Shown here: positions 41,073-43,222 of the stretch, piece by piece
How positions within the stretch are numbered: the stretch's first letter is position 1
How the letters are laid out: each line of letters opens with the position of its first letter
NCBI GenBank assembly: GCA_902788035.1
Contig: CADAIL010000043.1
Coordinates: forward strand, 1-43,222
Length of the DNA stretch: 43,222 nt
DNA from: an uncultured Lachnospiraceae bacterium
GTDB lineage: Bacteria > Bacillota > Clostridia > Lachnospirales > Lachnospiraceae
Direction of reading: 5' to 3'
The notes under the pieces: generated by a model
The model's input: only the letters and a program-made list of their open reading frames with translations
Databases searched by the model: none
Told to the model about the DNA's origin: nothing
Position numbers and translations under genes: made by a program

Positions 41073-41265
41073 CTAGTACAGCGTGACCTCGATAGAAGCG
41101 GTAGCTGTGACGAACGGCGAATGATTTGGATATTTTGTTGTTGATGCGGGCTTGACATGTTAAAATAATCAGTGATGGTCTAAAGATGCCGTAAATCGAT
41201 ACACGGGTGGTCTAAAGACCGAATGAAAAGTGTGGCAGAGACATATCACAAGGGAATGCCGAGGT

Positions 41266-41359
41266 TGGCCATGAAAGCCAGCGACCGCGAGGGGTTGCCC
41301 AGTCGGCAGTGATGGCCATGAAAGCCAGCGACCGCGAGAGGCTGCCCAGCAAGCCGTGA
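41266..41359 (+). repeat. two tandem 47-bp units upstream of trpS
   Basis: Units 41266-41312 and 41313-41359 both read TGGCCATGAAAGCCAGCGAC and on to a GTGA end, with a third partial TGGCC at 41360. Each contains GGC..GCC pairs that can form alternative hairpins within or between units. They lie in the probable trpS leader. No T-box consensus is visible. Confidence 0.75.
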
Positions 41360-41434
41360 TGGCCGACGGTCAATGGGAGCACAGCATAAGTCCCGGACTG
41401 AATGGATACATAGCTTTCGCAAGGAGGATTTTTC

Positions 41435-42544
41435 ATGATAAAGGACAACAGACAGATTATATTAACAGGAGACCGTCCTACGGGCAGACTGCATTTGGGA
41501 CATTACGTCGGATCGCTCAAGAGGCGTGTTGAACTGCAGAACTCCGGCAAGTTTGATGAGATATATATTCTGATCGCGGATGATCAGGCGCTGACGGACA
41601 ATGCCGACAACCCCGGAAAGATCAGGGACAACATTGTTAACGTCCTTCTGGACTATCTGTCAGTGGGTCTTGACCCGGATAAGGTCACGTTCTGCATCCA
41701 GTCCTCGCTGCCGGCTCTGCATGCGCTCACATTCTATTATATGAATCTTGTCACGACAGCCAGACTGTCCCGCAATCCTACTGTTAAGGCGGAGATTGCG
41801 ATGAGAGGGTTTGCCGATGAAGGGCTGCCGGCGGGATTTTTCACTTATCCGGTATCCCAGGCTGCAGACATAACTGCGTTTGATGCCAATATCGTTCCTG
41901 TCGGCGAGGACCAGCTGCCCATGATCGAGCAGACGCGCGAGATCGTTGAGAAGTTCAACCGCATCTACGGCGAGACCCTCGTGCTTCCGAAGGCTGTCAT
42001 TCCTGAAAATGAGACGCAGCGCCGTCTCCCGGGCGTCGACGGCAAGGCCAAGATGAGCAAGTCTCTCGGCAACTGCATCTATCTCTCAGATACTGCTAAG
42101 ACCGTAAAGAAGCAGGTCAACGGAAAGATGTTCACGGACCCGCAGCACCTTCGAATCGAGGATCCGGGCCACATCGAGGGCAACGTGGTGTTCACGTACC
42201 TTGACGCCTTCTGCAGGGACGAGCATTTTGCGGAGTATCTGCCGGATTATCAGAATCTTGACGAGATGAAGGAACATTACATGAGGGGCGGTCTCGGCGA
42301 CGGCACCTGCAAGAAGTTCCTGATCAATATTCTTGAGGAGACGCTGGCTCCGATACGCGCAAGCCGTGCGCAGTGGGAGAAGGATATCGACAGTGTATAT
42401 GATATCGCGCTTGCCGGCAGCGCAAAGGCCAGGGAAGTCACGAATGAAACGCTGGCCAGAGTCCAGAGGGCAATGCGGATTAACTATTTTGAAGATCGGT
42501 TGATAATCAAAGACTGGGAGAAGTTGCTTAAAGAGCAGAGATAA
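41435..42544 (+). CDS. trpS: tryptophanyl-tRNA synthetase
   Basis: A 369-aa class I aminoacyl-tRNA synthetase that charges tRNA-Trp. The Rossmann fold carries the HIGH-type motif RLHLGHYVG (about residues 18-26) and the KMSKS loop is intact ([11 protein letters not shown], about 208). [17 protein letters not shown] matches the TrpRS pattern. RBS AAGGAGG is 9 nt before the ATG at 41435. The length and the C-terminal [12 protein letters not shown] extension fit the TrpRS variant common in Clostridia. The gene stands alone with its own terminator. Confidence 0.97.
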   Translation: MIKDNRQIILTGDRPTGRLHLGHYVGSLKRRVELQNSGKFDEIYILIADDQALTDNADNPGKIRDNIVNVLLDYLSVGLDPDKVTFCIQSSLPALHALTFYYMNLVTTARLSRNPTVKAEIAMRGFADEGLPAGFFTYPVSQAADITAFDANIVPVGEDQLPMIEQTREIVEKFNRIYGETLVLPKAVIPENETQRRLPGVDGKAKMSKSLGNCIYLSDTAKTVKKQVNGKMFTDPQHLRIEDPGHIEGNVVFTYLDAFCRDEHFAEYLPDYQNLDEMKEHYMRGGLGDGTCKKFLINILEETLAPIRASRAQWEKDIDSVYDIALAGSAKAREVTNETLARVQRAMRINYFEDRLIIKDWEKLLKEQR

Positions 42545-42549
42545 AAAAA

Positions 42550-42587
42550 GACAGGGGACTGTCGCAATAGTGAACAGCCCCCTGTCA
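42550..42587 (+). terminator. terminator of trpS
   Basis: GACAGGGG-ACTGT and ACAG-CCCCCTGTC pair across a short loop, followed by ATATTTTTG. It begins 6 bp past the stop codon. Confidence 0.88.
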
Positions 42588-42640
42588 TATTTTTGCTTTG
42601 CCTTCGGTAATTTATCTGGTATAAACTTTGTGATCAAGAA

Positions 42641-42790
42641 GTCGGCAGTCGTGATGCGACGCTTTGACCTTTGATGACTGATTGCCTCCATTCCTGCTTT
42701 CAGTCGATTTAAGATGATTTCATTGAAAGCTACTGCCCTCAAAATCACCCGGCAGTCATGAAGCAAGGTTTTGAACTTTGACGACCGCCA
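42641..42790 (-). repeat. family B element, partial copy 3
   Basis: Read on the minus strand it follows the central unit of family B: GACTGCCGGGTG, GAGGGCAGTAGCTTTCAATG, GAAATCATCTT, ATCGACTGAAAGCAGGAA, AATCAGTCATC, and closes with GACTGCCGAC. GCTTTCA and TGAAAGC can pair. The 3' 256-bp part is absent. Confidence 0.7.
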
Positions 42791-42803
42791 CCCACTCAGT
42801 ATC

Positions 42804-42936
42804 AATGATCGTCCGGATAGCGGCCGACAGAATCACCTGCCTCGGAACCAATGATCGTCCGGATAGCGGCCGACAGAATCACCTGCCCCGGAACCAATGA
42901 TCGTCCAGATAACGGCCGACGCCGTCCATCGCCACG
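42804..42936. repeat. 46-bp tandem repeat at the 3' end of a HAD gene fragment
   Basis: Units 42804-42849 and 42850-42895 are the same apart from one base, and a third, partial and older unit begins at 42896. Each begins CAATGATCGTCC. The unit was duplicated from the end of the HAD hydrolase reading frame (minus strand, GRYLDDHWF). Since 46 is not a multiple of 3, each copy shifts frame. Confidence 0.88.
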
Positions 42937-43070
42937 TTGTAATCCGTGACAGCATTGGCGACCGCCTTTGTCTCGTCGGACCCGTTTTTGAGACATACAC
43001 CCCAGCCGGCTTTCTCGAGGAGCGAGATGTCATTTTCAAGAAGAATAGGCAAGGATTCTCGGTAATTCAA
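42879..43070 (-). pseudogene. C-terminal fragment of a Cof-type HAD hydrolase
   Basis: The reading frame carries the last motif of Cof/YidA-type HAD phosphatases: LENDISLLEKAGWGVCLKNG corresponds to GDxxNDxSMLxxAGxGVAMGNA, then ETKAVANAVTDYNVAMDGVGRYLDDHW. The preceding catalytic Gly-Asp and everything N-terminal to it are missing; the frame opens with unrelated residues near 43070. With the tandem repeats at its 3' end it is a relic, not a functional gene. Confidence 0.75.
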
Positions 43071-43107
43071 TTGCCGAGAGGAATTGCCCCTTTTTTATCT
43101 ATTAATA

Positions 43108-43147
43108 CGAACAAATGTTTGCTAACATGCGTTTGGTGTGATATGAT
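43108..43147 (+). promoter_or_regulatory. LexA-box promoter reading out of the window
   Basis: CGAACAAATGTTTG (43108-43121) is a canonical Gram-positive LexA/DinR box (CGAAC-N4-GTTYG). It overlaps TTGCTA (43119-43124), which with a 17-nt spacer precedes TATGAT (43142-43147). An SOS-regulated plus-strand gene should begin just beyond the window; the last 70 bases show only a short frame without RBS. Confidence 0.8.
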
Positions 43148-43222
43148 AGATGTATGAAAACAAATATTGTTAGATACAGGACCTGTGTGTAATATTAACT
43201 ACCATGTGGTATGGTGCGTGAA

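Noticed and set aside
41073..41434. T-box riboswitch upstream of trpS
   Set aside because: No AGGGTGGNACCGCG-type sequence and no following antiterminator-terminator pair could be found.

Overview
The window looks like chromosome from an anaerobic, fairly GC-rich member of the Clostridia, most likely Lachnospiraceae or a close relative. Evidence: a sensory [FeFe]-hydrogenase, LL-diaminopimelate aminotransferase, a membrane pyrophosphatase of K+-dependent type, strong AGGAGG ribosome binding sites, an Rpn-type nuclease relic and a DUF6440 protein. The family assignment is inference; there is no rRNA or other marker to fix it.

Layout. 1-3600 (minus strand): two small ORFs, an XRE regulator, the RNA ligase RtcB and a lipoprotein. 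3877-6718 (plus): a sensory [FeFe]-hydrogenase with a PAS domain, translationally coupled to a SpoIIE/PP2C phosphatase. 6846-11905 (plus): a membrane-anchored XRE regulator, DNA polymerase IV and a membrane pyrophosphatase. 11906-13953: a repeat-rich zone around a chagasin-like (I42) lipoprotein. 13954-15955: dapL and a class II aldolase. 16200-24678: an accessory region with a coiled-coil secreted protein, two double-glycine leader peptides (one with an SH3-like core), a leaderless relic of the SH3 peptide, a decayed Rpn gene, a MATE transporter, a CPBP protease and a GDSL hydrolase. 24918-29763 (minus): an ABC transporter whose permease carries a very long heptad-repeat insert. 30316-31872 (plus): a second CPBP protein and a formate/nitrite-type channel. 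32231-40505 (plus): a glucarate catabolic cluster (tartronate-semialdehyde reductase, tripartite tricarboxylate transporter TctBAC, a DHDPS-family lyase and two glucarate dehydratases). 41435-42544: trpS. The right edge holds a HAD-hydrolase fragment with tandem duplications and a LexA-box promoter pointing out of the window.

How the genes may work together. The glucarate cluster gives a complete route: TctC captures a dicarboxylate, TctAB imports it, GudD dehydrates it, the DHDPS-family lyase would cleave the ketodeoxyglucarate, and GarR reduces tartronate semialdehyde to glycerate. The hydrogenase-PAS protein probably senses H2 or redox state and signals through its coupled phosphatase.

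Most unusual signals. (1) Five minus-strand genes that are not contiguous (I42 inhibitor-like lipoprotein, coiled-coil protein, 65-aa double-glycine peptide, CPBP protease, SH3 double-glycine peptide) share a bipartite promoter, YCCT-N12(13)-YTCGTAT, followed by a small hairpin near the predicted 5' end of the mRNA. This suggests a dispersed regulon for secreted peptides with possible immunity and inhibitor functions. (2) The intergenic regions carry at least six families of structured repeats. One, of about 205 bp, shows compensatory base changes between its two copies and the same orientation relative to flanking genes, as expected for a structured RNA. No search could be run, so novelty is unproven for all of these.
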